Positions 1 through 7,223 of a stretch of 27,642 nt of DNA are shown here, piece by piece. The notes under the pieces are model-generated. The model was not told where the DNA came from. It was given only the letters and a program-made list of their open reading frames with translations, and searched no databases. How positions within the stretch are numbered: the first letter of the stretch is position 1; each line of letters starts with the position of its first letter. A program made the position numbers and the translations under genes. Source of the stretch: CAZHZT01 sp964537285 (GTDB lineage Bacteria; Bacteroidota; Bacteroidia; Chitinophagales; Saprospiraceae). The stretch spans positions 1 through 27,642 of the forward strand of contig CAZHZT010000075.1 of assembly GCA_964537285.1 (NCBI GenBank), given 5' to 3'.

Positions 1-36
1 GAAGCCCACTACAAAAGAGCAATAGCCTATGATGTG

Positions 37-120
37 CTTCCGCTACGCGGAAGTTCGTCTCTATATCTTAATAACCCTGGGAGAACCCAGGGCTACAATC
101 AGGCAGGCCTAACGGCCTGC
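37..120. repeat. REP-like cluster of three short hairpins
   Basis: Three compact hairpins sit in a row: CTTCCGC/GCGGAAG at 37-53 with a 3-nt loop, CCCTGGG/CCCAGGG at 75-92 with loop AGAA, and GCAGGCC/GGCCTGC at 103-120 with loop TAAC. All stems are perfect 7-mers. From memory, CCCAGGGCTACAAT-type strings with neighbouring GCAGGCC hairpins recur between genes in many Bacteroidota, and such families are often linked to REP-associated tyrosine transposases. No transposase gene is in the window, so mobility is inferred. No coding potential is visible here. Confidence 0.6.
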
Positions 121-146
121 TTTAAGGACTTCCCAAATTAATTTCG

Positions 147-169
147 ACCAAATGAAATCATTTAGAACC
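147..169 (+). repeat. 23-bp repeat, left copy (inverted partner at right edge)
   Basis: ACCAAATGAAATCATTTAGA followed by ACC is matched in reverse complement at 27523-27545, with one mismatch in 23 positions. The two copies lie 27 kb apart, near the two window ends and in opposite orientation. No coding function is apparent. It is probably part of a dispersed intergenic repeat family. Confidence 0.6.
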
Positions 170-201
170 ATTTTGTTCGGGTGATTAGTTTTTTTTATTT
201 A

Positions 202-305
202 GTTCTTTGACATAAATTGTGTGGAACTTCAAAATGATAAGCCTTTCAGCCACAAGAGCATTCAAGGCTTATCATTTTGAAGTTCCACACAATTTGTCAA
301 AGAAC
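202..305. repeat. Long palindrome P1, nested in a GTTCTTTGA core
   Basis: The left arm (202-245) and right arm (264-305) are complementary over about 42 bp, with only a 2-nt bulge (TA at about 212-213) and an 18-nt loop. The outer 9 bp, GTTCTTTGA/TCAAAGAAC, are the same as the small hairpin at 7178-7204 and nearly the same as 16069-16093. P1 therefore looks like that core with a further palindrome opened inside its loop. It lies 77 bp downstream of the saccharopine dehydrogenase stop codon. On the plus strand a T-run follows it; on the minus strand, which is the transcript strand, an A-rich stretch follows, so it is not an intrinsic terminator for that gene. Confidence 0.85.
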
Positions 306-382
306 GAGTTTTTTTATTTTTACCTTATGAAATATCCAATTGGAATACAAGATTTTCGAACAATTCGACAAGAAGGTTATGT

Positions 383-1726
383 TTAAGACTCCACCACCTC
401 CTCTTTCTCCTCAAAAAAGACCCCATACTCCTCAAGTTCTTCCAAAACAGGCTCGTATACCTCCTGTTTCACCGGGATATTAACCCCTGTAGACTTGATG
501 TTGCCCAACATGACATTCTTAACAAAAATACCCAAAGGAAGACCAACGAGCTTAGACATGGCCGTTTCCTGTGCGTTTTCGCCTTTCAACACCATAGTAG
601 AGGTCAATTTCCTTTTTTCTTCCCTTAAGCGATAATGAAACTCATGCTGCATAATGATCATGTCCTTGTCTTCCGCTCGGAGTTTCCACTTTTCAAACAA
701 GAGGTTTTCAAGAATAAAAGCAGGGCTTGCCTTTTCCAGTCCGATTTTTTTGTGCTCAAAAAGCCCCAACCATTCGAGTTTTTGCATTACTTCATCATTC
801 GGGCTGAGTTGAAGGTAGTTTGCAGCTTTTTCTTTTAGAGTGGAGCCATTTTTTTCATGATATAACAGCCCTTCCAATAAATCGTGATAAGTTAGTTTAT
901 CAGAATCAGTGATGGGGTAAGCAGCTTCTGTAAGTCCAAGCTTAATCAATGCATTCCATGCTTTGCAATAGCCTACATGGCGAATCGTTCCACGCCAGAT
1001 ATTGGGTATATCTTCTAAATTATACAATTCTCTGTAGAGCAGAGAATTCCTGTTGGCATACACTTCATAAGGGCCTTGGTTCAGAATTTCAACCACTTCT
1101 GATTGACCAAAAAGCTGATGGTAGGGCACAAAAACATTTTTACCGCTTTCCAGGTATTGTGCCGTTCCCTGGCCAGCTACAACAACATTTCGAGGGTTCC
1201 AGGTAAACTTATAGTGCCAGGGGTTATCGTCGCTTTCCGGGGCAATTAAGCCACCGGTGTAGGAACGGAAGCCCGTTAATTCTCCCCCCTTAGCTTTTAT
1301 TTCATTAATTTTTTTCATTGCCGACATATGGTCGATGCCTGGATCAAGGCCCAATTCTCCCATAAAAATAAGCCCTTCATTGAGCACCTGATCGCTTAAC
1401 AGGTACAACTCCTTAGTGAGATAAGAAGCGGTGACCAGATGTTTTTTTAAGCGAACACAATCGTAGGCTACTTCAAGGTGCAGATATGCCGGAAGCATAG
1501 AGACTACAACATTAGCCCTTCCGATCAAATCTCTGCGATCATTTACCTTTAAAGCATCCAGCCAGACTCCCCGGCCTTGAGGATGACCAGCAACTTTACT
1601 TTGTGCCAACTCTAAATTCGCATCCGCCACAGTAACGAACCAGCCATATTTTTCTGATTCTTTAAGTACATAATTGATGAGCGCTGTAGCAGACCGACCT
1701 GCTCCGATTATCAAGATATTTGTCAT
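383..1726 (-). CDS. Saccharopine dehydrogenase family NAD(P)-dependent oxidoreductase
   Basis: A 447-residue cytosolic protein starting with a Rossmann nucleotide-binding fold: MTNILIIGAGRSATALINYV has the Gly-x-Gly loop at residues 8-10. The segment VVVSMLPAYLHLEVA followed by HLVTASYLT, and the later GELGLDPGIDHMSAM, are typical of saccharopine dehydrogenase/reductase relatives, which make or split the imine between lysine and 2-oxoglutarate. In Bacteroidota this enzyme is usually assigned to lysine degradation, but substrate cannot be read from sequence, and related carboxynorspermidine-type enzymes are an alternative. The acidic C-terminus (about EELEEYGVFFEEKEEVVES) is ordinary. The gene is monocistronic: a heptad repeat array lies before its start and palindrome P1 lies after its stop. 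Confidence 0.85.
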   Translation of the reverse strand: MTNILIIGAGRSATALINYVLKESEKYGWFVTVADANLELAQSKVAGHPQGRGVWLDALKVNDRRDLIGRANVVVSMLPAYLHLEVAYDCVRLKKHLVTASYLTKELYLLSDQVLNEGLIFMGELGLDPGIDHMSAMKKINEIKAKGGELTGFRSYTGGLIAPESDDNPWHYKFTWNPRNVVVAGQGTAQYLESGKNVFVPYHQLFGQSEVVEILNQGPYEVYANRNSLLYRELYNLEDIPNIWRGTIRHVGYCKAWNALIKLGLTEAAYPITDSDKLTYHDLLEGLLYHEKNGSTLKEKAANYLQLSPNDEVMQKLEWLGLFEHKKIGLEKASPAFILENLLFEKWKLRAEDKDMIIMQHEFHYRLREEKRKLTSTMVLKGENAQETAMSKLVGLPLGIFVKNVMLGNIKSTGVNIPVKQEVYEPVLEELEEYGVFFEEKEEVVES

Positions 1727-1788
1727 GGAAAACGAAAGTAATTTTGAGGCAAGTTTCTAAAATTTAAATCACATATACAAATAAAAAA

Positions 1789-1939
1789 ACGGCAAACGGG
1801 AAACGGCAAACGGACGACGGGAAACGGACGACGGGAAACGATCCTCCGATCCGTTCCCCTTTAATTTCGTTAACCGTTGACCGTTGACCGTTAACCGCGA
1901 ATCGTTCCCCGTTAATCGTTAACCGTTAACCGCGAATCG
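1789..1939 (-). repeat. Heptad repeat array A (CGGNNAA)n, bipartite and inverted
   Basis: Read on the minus strand from the TrmH gene outward, 7-bp units CGGTTAA, CGGTTAA, CGATTAA, CGGGGAA and so on run to about 1860. After a hairpin (GGAACGGATC against GATCGTTTCC, about 1837-1858) the units continue in the opposite orientation (ACGGCAA, ACGGGAA on the plus strand, from 1789). The array reaches into the TrmH coding region: its last residues, FAVNG, and its TAA stop are written by repeat units. The minus-strand end is T-rich (about 1783-1789), so the central hairpin plus T-run may act as a terminator for TrmH. Arrays B and C share the lead-in TTCGCGGT or TTTGCGGT. Confidence 0.85.
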
Positions 1940-2689
1940 TTTTTTATAGATTACTGCTGCCAGAATACCCGCCGAAACGGCAGCATTAAGTGATTCCATA
2001 CCGGAATCCATGCTTCCGGGAATGCGGACAAACTCATTGACAAAAGGAAGGTTTTCATCAGCGATACCGTGGGACTCACTACCAATAAGGACAATAGCTT
2101 TTTGAGGCCACAGGAAATCAAAAACATTCTTTCCGTTCATGTCGGCCCCAAGTATTTGATGATTTTTTAACTGATTACGGATTTTTTCCAGCGTGGTTCT
2201 GACAACTCTGGTTCTAAAAAAAGCCCCCATAGAAGCTTGCACAACCTTGGAGTTGTATTCATCTACGGTATCGGGAGAGCAGAAAAGCGTGTCCCATCCA
2301 AACCAGTTTGAAATCCTTAATATAGTGCCCAGATTTCCGGGGTCATTAATATCATCCAGAAAGAAGGCATAGTCTGGTGCTTTATCGAAAACAAAAGGGC
2401 TTTGATCGATTTTTCCGAGGGCAAGTACATTATTTGGCGTTTTCAATTGGGAAATACGGCCGAGGGTACGCGCGTTTACGGGATGGTATTCAATATTTAG
2501 CTTGGAAAGCTGGTCTTGTTTTTGCTCTATCCAATCGGGTAGAGCAAAAACTTCTAGCAGCCGTTGAGGAGCAAAGGATGCGCATTCATCGAACAATTTC
2601 TCTCCTTCAAGGACAAAGGTTTGAAATTCCTGACGATATTTCTTTTGTTTTAAAGAACTGATGAATTTTATCTTATTTTTGGAGATCAT
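1919..2689 (-). CDS. TrmH/SpoU family RNA 2'-O-ribose methyltransferase
   Basis: This is a SPOUT-fold methyltransferase that uses S-adenosylmethionine to methylate ribose in rRNA or tRNA. Diagnostic motifs are DDINDPGNLGTILRISNWFG (motif 1), VLIGSESHGIADE (motif 2) and IPGSMDSGMESLNAAVSAGI (motif 3, knot). The N-terminal SpoU substrate-binding segment (KQKKYRQEFQTFVLEGEKLF) precedes the catalytic part. I start it at the ATG at 2687-2689, giving about 256 residues. The open frame continues to 2785, but those extra 32 codons are encoded by palindrome P2 and do not resemble the family. The last codons and the stop lie inside heptad array A. It is divergent from TamL, a neighbour arrangement I recall from other Bacteroidota. 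The exact target nucleotide is unknown. Confidence 0.9.
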   Translation of the reverse strand: MISKNKIKFISSLKQKKYRQEFQTFVLEGEKLFDECASFAPQRLLEVFALPDWIEQKQDQLSKLNIEYHPVNARTLGRISQLKTPNNVLALGKIDQSPFVFDKAPDYAFFLDDINDPGNLGTILRISNWFGWDTLFCSPDTVDEYNSKVVQASMGAFFRTRVVRTTLEKIRNQLKNHQILGADMNGKNVFDFLWPQKAIVLIGSESHGIADENLPFVNEFVRIPGSMDSGMESLNAAVSAGILAAVIYKKRFAVNG

Positions 2690-2703
2690 TAATTTAGTTA
2701 ATG

Positions 2704-2811
2704 CAAGTTGCGATGAATGAGGGGAAATAAGGAGGAATTTGTGAAAAACGAAGCCGGTAGGTGACGTTTTGAAACAAATTATCACGATTTCCCCTCATTC
2801 ATCGCAACTTG
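2704..2811. repeat. Long palindrome P2 in a divergent promoter region
   Basis: Perfect 25-bp arms at 2704-2728 and 2787-2811 enclose 58 bp that contain further matching pieces (AATTTGT against ACAAATT, AAAACG against CGTTTT), so the whole stretch could fold as one extended interrupted hairpin. It lies between the divergent starts of the TrmH gene (2689) and TamL (2856), where a transcription terminator for a flanking gene is not expected. The right end, AACTTGGGTTAA, recurs at about 26616-26627 before the universal stress protein gene. Confidence 0.85.
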
Positions 2812-2855
2812 GGTTAATTATAGAAATACTCACAAAGCAACCATAATAGACTGGA

Positions 2856-5333
2856 ATGACCATTTATCATAGCCCAAAACAGCCCATTGTGCCTTTATCA
2901 TCAAAGCCTCTGTATCTATTGATGTTTATTTGCACCTTTGCTTTCTTGAGCTGCAGCCCTACCAAGTTCCTAAAAAAAGGAGAAAGGTTGATAACCCAGA
3001 ACACTGTCACAATCCAATCAGATGGAAAGATAGAGAATAAAAGTGAATTAAAATACAATTTATTCCTCCTTACCCGCCCCAAGGTCAACGGAAAATTCCT
3101 CGGCCTTTTCAGAACTCGTTTGTGGTATTACTACAAAACCAACAGCCCTTCGGATACTACTAAGTTGGATAATTGGCTACGAAGAGTAATAGCAGAACCT
3201 CCGGCCTTATATTCAGATGATGCAATAGAAGCTTCTATTGAAAACATGGGCAACTATATGCGGCAAAGAGGCTATTGGAATGTTAAAGTTTCAGCCGACA
3301 CAGTGGGAGCGGGCAAAAAAAAATTGGGGGTCAACTACACTGTACTTCCCCAAAAGCGCTATTATTTTGATCGAATATCTTTTGCCAGCCCGGATAAAAA
3401 CATAGAACGCATTCTTTTCAAAAACAAAGATAAAACCTTCTTAAAAAGAGATGTACCCGTCCAAAACAAGTCTTACAACCAAGAAACCCAAAGGATCACT
3501 CAAATGCTAAGAGATAGTGGTTATGCCCTATTTTATAGTAATTATGTCGATCAGCTGGAAATCGACACCCTGACCGAACGCCTCTCCGCAAAACTTACGG
3601 TATTGCCCTTCAGAGATTCTACGAACCATCCAAGGTTTAGGATCGGGCGCGTGAATATTTATCCAGATTACAGGGCCGGCCAGGAAAACCTGATTTCCTA
3701 TATCAAGATGGCCGATCAGGATGGGATCGCTTTCCTTTCCGAAACAGAAGACTTTAGCATAAAACCCGAGGTACTTCTGGAAAAAATCCAACTTGTTCCT
3801 GACCAGCTATACCAACAGAGCCAAGTTTCCAGAACCAATCGCCTTTTAGGGGACTTAGGGGTGTATCGTTTTATTTCCATCATCCCTTATGTAGATTCCA
3901 TCATCCCAAATCACTTGAATTTTGATATAAAGTTGATTCCCCAAGATAAATGGACACTGGGCTATGACCTGGAACTCAATACTTTTGCCAACAGTCAGAG
4001 TAATGCCCTTATTGGTGGATCTTTTAGCCTTAACCTAACGAACCGGAACTTGCTCAAAGGAGCAGAATCATTTAATATAAACACCTCACTGGGTATTGAA
4101 ATCAGCCGCCCTGAAGAGGACCGGAGGGATCAGTTTATTTCCACACTGGAAGGAAGGATAAAGGCTGATCTTAGCATTCCTAAGTTTGCAGATCCTATCA
4201 AACTTTATTCTTTTTTAAATTTTTTAAAAATAATAAAAACACCTGTCTTAAAACGCTTGAGGCAAGAAGCGAAAACCAGTTATTCACTGAGTTATAACTA
4301 TGTTTCTTTATTCGGATTTTATGAATACAATCAGATCAATGCATCAACAGGTTATAATTTCAAGGTTAATAATCAGACCAGCATCACCATTAATCATCTG
4401 GCTATTGACTATTTAACCACCCAAATTCAAGATGCTTTTGAAGTAACCTTGAGTAACAATACTTTTCTCAGAAATAGCTTTGAAGAACAACAATTCTTCA
4501 CCGGATTTTTATTCAGAGACATTGGTATTTCCTGGAGAAAAGATAATCCTGCCACTGGCGAAGCTTGGTGGATTCGCCATGCATTAGAAATATCCGGATG
4601 GGAAGTATACGCAGGTAATAGTATTGCCAACCTTTTCAGAAAAAACAACCAATATGACTACAGTATCTCCGGAGTTCCATTTTCTTTATTTGGAAGATAC
4701 GAATTTGACGGAAGATACCTGAAACGGAATTCCCCGAAAACCAGTACTGCTTTTCGGGTTAACACAGCTATTGCTCTTCCTTTTGGGCAGACCAAAGGTA
4801 TTCCTTACGTAAAGCAATACTTTGTGGGGGGGCCTTCCAGCCTTCGCGCCTGGAGAATACGGGAAATTGGCCCGGGAGGTTATGTTGACTCCATCACCCT
4901 TGATCCTCAAAACACTCTGGTCTTTTACCAAACCGGGGATTTTAAACTGGAACTCAACGCCGAATATCGCTTCAATCTCTTCAAGTTTTACGCTCAATTC
5001 GAGGGAGCCTTCTTTTTGGATATTGGCAATGTGTGGACATTGAGAAAGGATCCCAATCGCCCTGGCTCCCAGCTGAGATTGAACAGAAAATACAATGAGG
5101 AAAACGATATTATTCAGGATCTTTTCATCAATCAACTAGCCATTGGCACCGGCTTTGGGCTAAGGATGGATTTCAGCTACTTCCTCATCCGCCTGGATAT
5201 GGGATACCCTCTGAGAAACAATTACCCCAAACCAGATTCACCTCACAGAAATAGTTACTGGGCTGTTCACCAGCTTAATGAACTCAGCTTGTCGAGAATC
5301 AATTATAACTTAGCCGTAGGTTACCCATTTTGA
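2856..5333 (+). CDS. TamL-type lipidated Omp85/BamA-TamA family outer-membrane protein
   Basis: An 825-residue outer-membrane assembly protein. The N-terminus has a hydrophobic signal (about residues 18-31) and a lipobox ending at Cys33 (AFLSC|SPTKFLKKGERL), as in the TamA-like lipoproteins (TamL) of Bacteroidota. POTRA-like segments follow (about 40-380; note VKVSADTVGAGKKKLGVNYT and FRIGRVNIYPDY). A C-terminal 16-strand-type barrel then runs to a terminal Phe (NYNLAVGYPF). The motif FVGGPSSLRAWRIREIGPGG is the Omp85 loop-6 region (VRGF/IRGY-like motif, here LRAW). It probably inserts beta-barrel or surface proteins, together with a TamB-like inner-membrane partner not present here. The first ATG gives a longish n-region; an ATG at codon 23 is a weaker alternative because it would shorten the hydrophobic core. 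Palindrome P3 begins 11 bp after the stop. Confidence 0.9.
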   Translation: MTIYHSPKQPIVPLSSKPLYLLMFICTFAFLSCSPTKFLKKGERLITQNTVTIQSDGKIENKSELKYNLFLLTRPKVNGKFLGLFRTRLWYYYKTNSPSDTTKLDNWLRRVIAEPPALYSDDAIEASIENMGNYMRQRGYWNVKVSADTVGAGKKKLGVNYTVLPQKRYYFDRISFASPDKNIERILFKNKDKTFLKRDVPVQNKSYNQETQRITQMLRDSGYALFYSNYVDQLEIDTLTERLSAKLTVLPFRDSTNHPRFRIGRVNIYPDYRAGQENLISYIKMADQDGIAFLSETEDFSIKPEVLLEKIQLVPDQLYQQSQVSRTNRLLGDLGVYRFISIIPYVDSIIPNHLNFDIKLIPQDKWTLGYDLELNTFANSQSNALIGGSFSLNLTNRNLLKGAESFNINTSLGIEISRPEEDRRDQFISTLEGRIKADLSIPKFADPIKLYSFLNFLKIIKTPVLKRLRQEAKTSYSLSYNYVSLFGFYEYNQINASTGYNFKVNNQTSITINHLAIDYLTTQIQDAFEVTLSNNTFLRNSFEEQQFFTGFLFRDIGISWRKDNPATGEAWWIRHALEISGWEVYAGNSIANLFRKNNQYDYSISGVPFSLFGRYEFDGRYLKRNSPKTSTAFRVNTAIALPFGQTKGIPYVKQYFVGGPSSLRAWRIREIGPGGYVDSITLDPQNTLVFYQTGDFKLELNAEYRFNLFKFYAQFEGAFFLDIGNVWTLRKDPNRPGSQLRLNRKYNEENDIIQDLFINQLAIGTGFGLRMDFSYFLIRLDMGYPLRNNYPKPDSPHRNSYWAVHQLNELSLSRINYNLAVGYPF

Positions 5334-5344
5334 GCATAAAAACA

Positions 5345-5412
5345 TCATCGATTGTCGTTTGGGGAAATAAGCGCGCGTACGCGCGCTTATTTCCCCAAAC
5401 GACAATCGATGA
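5345..5412. repeat. 68-bp perfect palindrome P3 with no loop
   Basis: Arms 5345-5378 and 5379-5412 are exact reverse complements over 34 bp, meeting at the centre GCGCGCGT|ACGCGCGC with no spacer. It lies between the converging TamL (stop 5333) and nth (stop 5457) genes. Both outer flanks are A-rich on the plus strand (AAAAACA on either side), so neither direction shows a good U-tail. A short open frame running across it (5330-5518) is an artefact of the palindrome. Confidence 0.95.
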
Positions 5413-5456
5413 AAAACATGATCATCCCGGATTTTCGGATGACTCATGTTACCTAA

Positions 5457-6113
5457 TCATTTCTTTTTCTTATCAAAATCATGGAAGATTTGCTTGCGGC
5501 CGTACTTACTACAGATAGGGCATTCATAGGGATTATGGCCTCTTGCCGGGCAATACTCGCGACCAAAGAAGATGATTTGCAAATGCAATTTATTCCATAT
5601 TTCTTCAGGAAAGACTTTTTTCAGATCGGCTTCTGTTTTCTCTACATTTTTTCCCGTGCTCAATGTCCAACGGTAAGCAAGGCGATGAATGTGAGTATCG
5701 ACAGGAAAAGCAGGAACACCAAATGCCTGTGACATAACGACTGAGGCTGTTTTATGCCCTACTCCCGGCAAAGCCTCCAATGCTTCGAAACTCTGAGGGA
5801 CCCTTCCGTCGTATTCCGAAATGAGGATATTGGAAAGTTCTGAAATAGCTTTTGACTTTCTGGGAGAAAGGCCGCAAGGCCTTATGATCTCTTTTATGTT
5901 TTCGACGGGCAGTTTAGCCATGTCGAAAGGATTATCCGCTTCGGCAAAAAGGAAGGGGGTTACTTTATTAACACGCTCATCAGTACATTGAGCAGATAAT
6001 AGCACCGCTACCAGAAGTGTGTACGGATCTTGATGATCGAGGGGTACGGGCGTTTCCGGATATAATTCATCCAGCATAATAGCAATAGCTCCCGCTTTTT
6101 CTTTTCGGCTCAT
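5457..6113 (-). CDS. nth: Endonuclease III, base-excision DNA glycosylase/AP lyase
   Basis: A 218-residue HhH-GPD glycosylase that removes oxidised pyrimidines and cuts the abasic site. The helix-hairpin-helix LPGVGHKTASVVM supplies the catalytic Lys121, and VDTHIHRLAYR supplies the catalytic Asp139; both match the E. coli residues Lys120 and Asp138. LLSAQCTDERVN is the usual N-terminal signature. The C-terminal [4Fe-4S] loop is unusual: Cys188, Cys198 and Cys201 are spaced C-x9-C-x2-C and no fourth Cys follows, where E. coli has C-x6-C-x2-C-x5-C. Cluster binding is therefore doubtful or altered. The gene starts 12 bp after the acyl-CoA reductase stop, so the two are probably co-transcribed. 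The Lys-rich tail (DFDKKKK) closes the protein. Confidence 0.92.
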   Translation of the reverse strand: MSRKEKAGAIAIMLDELYPETPVPLDHQDPYTLLVAVLLSAQCTDERVNKVTPFLFAEADNPFDMAKLPVENIKEIIRPCGLSPRKSKAISELSNILISEYDGRVPQSFEALEALPGVGHKTASVVMSQAFGVPAFPVDTHIHRLAYRWTLSTGKNVEKTEADLKKVFPEEIWNKLHLQIIFFGREYCPARGHNPYECPICSKYGRKQIFHDFDKKKK

Positions 6114-6125
6114 CCAGCTAATTTT

Positions 6126-7148
6126 TCAAGAATTCAATTGGGTTAAAAAAGCCATAGTATCCACTCCGTCAGCATAGTCGGTCAATCCGGGAGACTGTGC
6201 CGTACCGGGCTTAATAGTGGATATACCGGGAATTTCTTGTGTGGAGACGGTACATTGTATTTGATCCTCCACTGCATTCAGTTCATTAACCAAAGAGTTT
6301 AAGTCATTATAAAACGAATAATGAACAGTTGCGATCCTCGACATCAATGCTTCATCTTCTTTGAGCAGGATATTTTCAGCGACAAAATGTTTTTCCCTAT
6401 TTAACAGAAAGATGGAAAGATTATAGTCGTAGTTATTTCGGTATTTATTATGTGAGCGGGATAACTCATCTTCCTCCAATAATTTTAATAAGGGAGAAAA
6501 ATCATAGCCTTCCGGCGTGTAGATCTTGGCAACATTCCGGCACCCTAACCCAAAATAAGCCAGGATATCATCAGTAAGCATTTTAAGCTCTTCTGTCGAT
6601 TCGTTTCCATGTAAAACAGCCACCCCATTGCGGTTCTTACGAATGATATTCGGGTACTTCCCAAAATAAGATTCAAAATACCTGGCAGAATTATTACTCC
6701 CCGTAGCAATAACGGCCTTGAAATTTTTTAATCTTTCAGTTAACTGAAAATATACTTCGGCCTTGGGTTCAATTTCAATAATTGTTTTTAATAACAGCGG
6801 AAGTAAGTAAGGATCTTTATCTGAAGGCTTGATCATTGCTATATGACCACTGAGAAAGACGGAAAATACATCGTGCACTCCTACTAACGGAATATTACCC
6901 GCCATGACCAGCCCTACTTTTTGAGGTTCATTTTCTTCGGCATCATATTGATTCACCCATGAAACCAAGGCTTCTGCATCGAGGAATTGTGTTTTTATCG
7001 CACTTAGAGCACGCTCACAATTTTGGGGAACAAACCAGCTATTATTGGAAAACGTACGTTGAATGGCAGATTTAAAGCGTTCGTCAGACACATTGATCGC
7101 TTTGCCTAATTCTACCAAAATTTGAATACGATCAGATAAAGGAATCAT
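6126..7148 (-). CDS. LuxC-like acyl-CoA reductase
   Basis: A 340-residue aldehyde-dehydrogenase-fold protein of the LuxC acyl-CoA reductase family (PF05893), which reduces acyl-CoA to aldehyde with NAD(P)H. Support: VGLVMAGNIPLVGVHDVFSV (nucleotide-binding region, about 78-97), MIKPSDKDPYLLP, VIATGSNNSARYFESYF, and the proposed active-site Cys203 in YFGLGCRNVAKIY. The form is the short, stand-alone one common in Bacteroidota, not part of a lux operon; its physiological aldehyde is unknown. It is followed at 12 bp by nth. Upstream, between it and rluD, lies the small GTTCTTTGA hairpin. Confidence 0.85.
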   Translation of the reverse strand: MIPLSDRIQILVELGKAINVSDERFKSAIQRTFSNNSWFVPQNCERALSAIKTQFLDAEALVSWVNQYDAEENEPQKVGLVMAGNIPLVGVHDVFSVFLSGHIAMIKPSDKDPYLLPLLLKTIIEIEPKAEVYFQLTERLKNFKAVIATGSNNSARYFESYFGKYPNIIRKNRNGVAVLHGNESTEELKMLTDDILAYFGLGCRNVAKIYTPEGYDFSPLLKLLEEDELSRSHNKYRNNYDYNLSIFLLNREKHFVAENILLKEDEALMSRIATVHYSFYNDLNSLVNELNAVEDQIQCTVSTQEIPGISTIKPGTAQSPGLTDYADGVDTMAFLTQLNS

Positions 7149-7177
7149 TGGAAGGAATTAAAACGTTAGATTTTTTA

Positions 7178-7204
7178 GTTCTTTGAAATGAATTGTCAAA
7201 GAAC
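7178..7204. repeat. Short GTTCTTTGA hairpin (second core copy)
   Basis: GTTCTTTGA (7178-7186) pairs with TCAAAGAAC (7196-7204) around a 9-nt loop. It is the minimal form of the outer stem of P1 (202-305) and close to 16069-16093. It lies 19 bp after the rluD-like stop and 29 bp before the acyl-CoA reductase start. On the minus (transcript) strand it is followed by A residues, so it is not a standard terminator. Confidence 0.75.
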
Positions 7205-7223
7205 GGAATTTTCTATCACGAAC

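Noticed and set aside
949..1206. Plus-strand open frames within the saccharopine dehydrogenase gene (635-838, 949-1206)
   Set aside because: They are shadows of the minus-strand gene without recognisable motifs.
1789..1939. CRISPR array
   Set aside because: The units are 7 bp and contiguous, with no spacers; no cas genes are nearby.
2690..2785. Upstream 32-codon extension of the TrmH gene
   Set aside because: It is encoded by palindrome P2 and lacks family similarity; the ATG at 2689 gives the normal N-terminus.
5330..5518. 62-residue open frame across palindrome P3
   Set aside because: It is formed by the palindrome itself plus the antisense end of nth; there is no protein-like signal.
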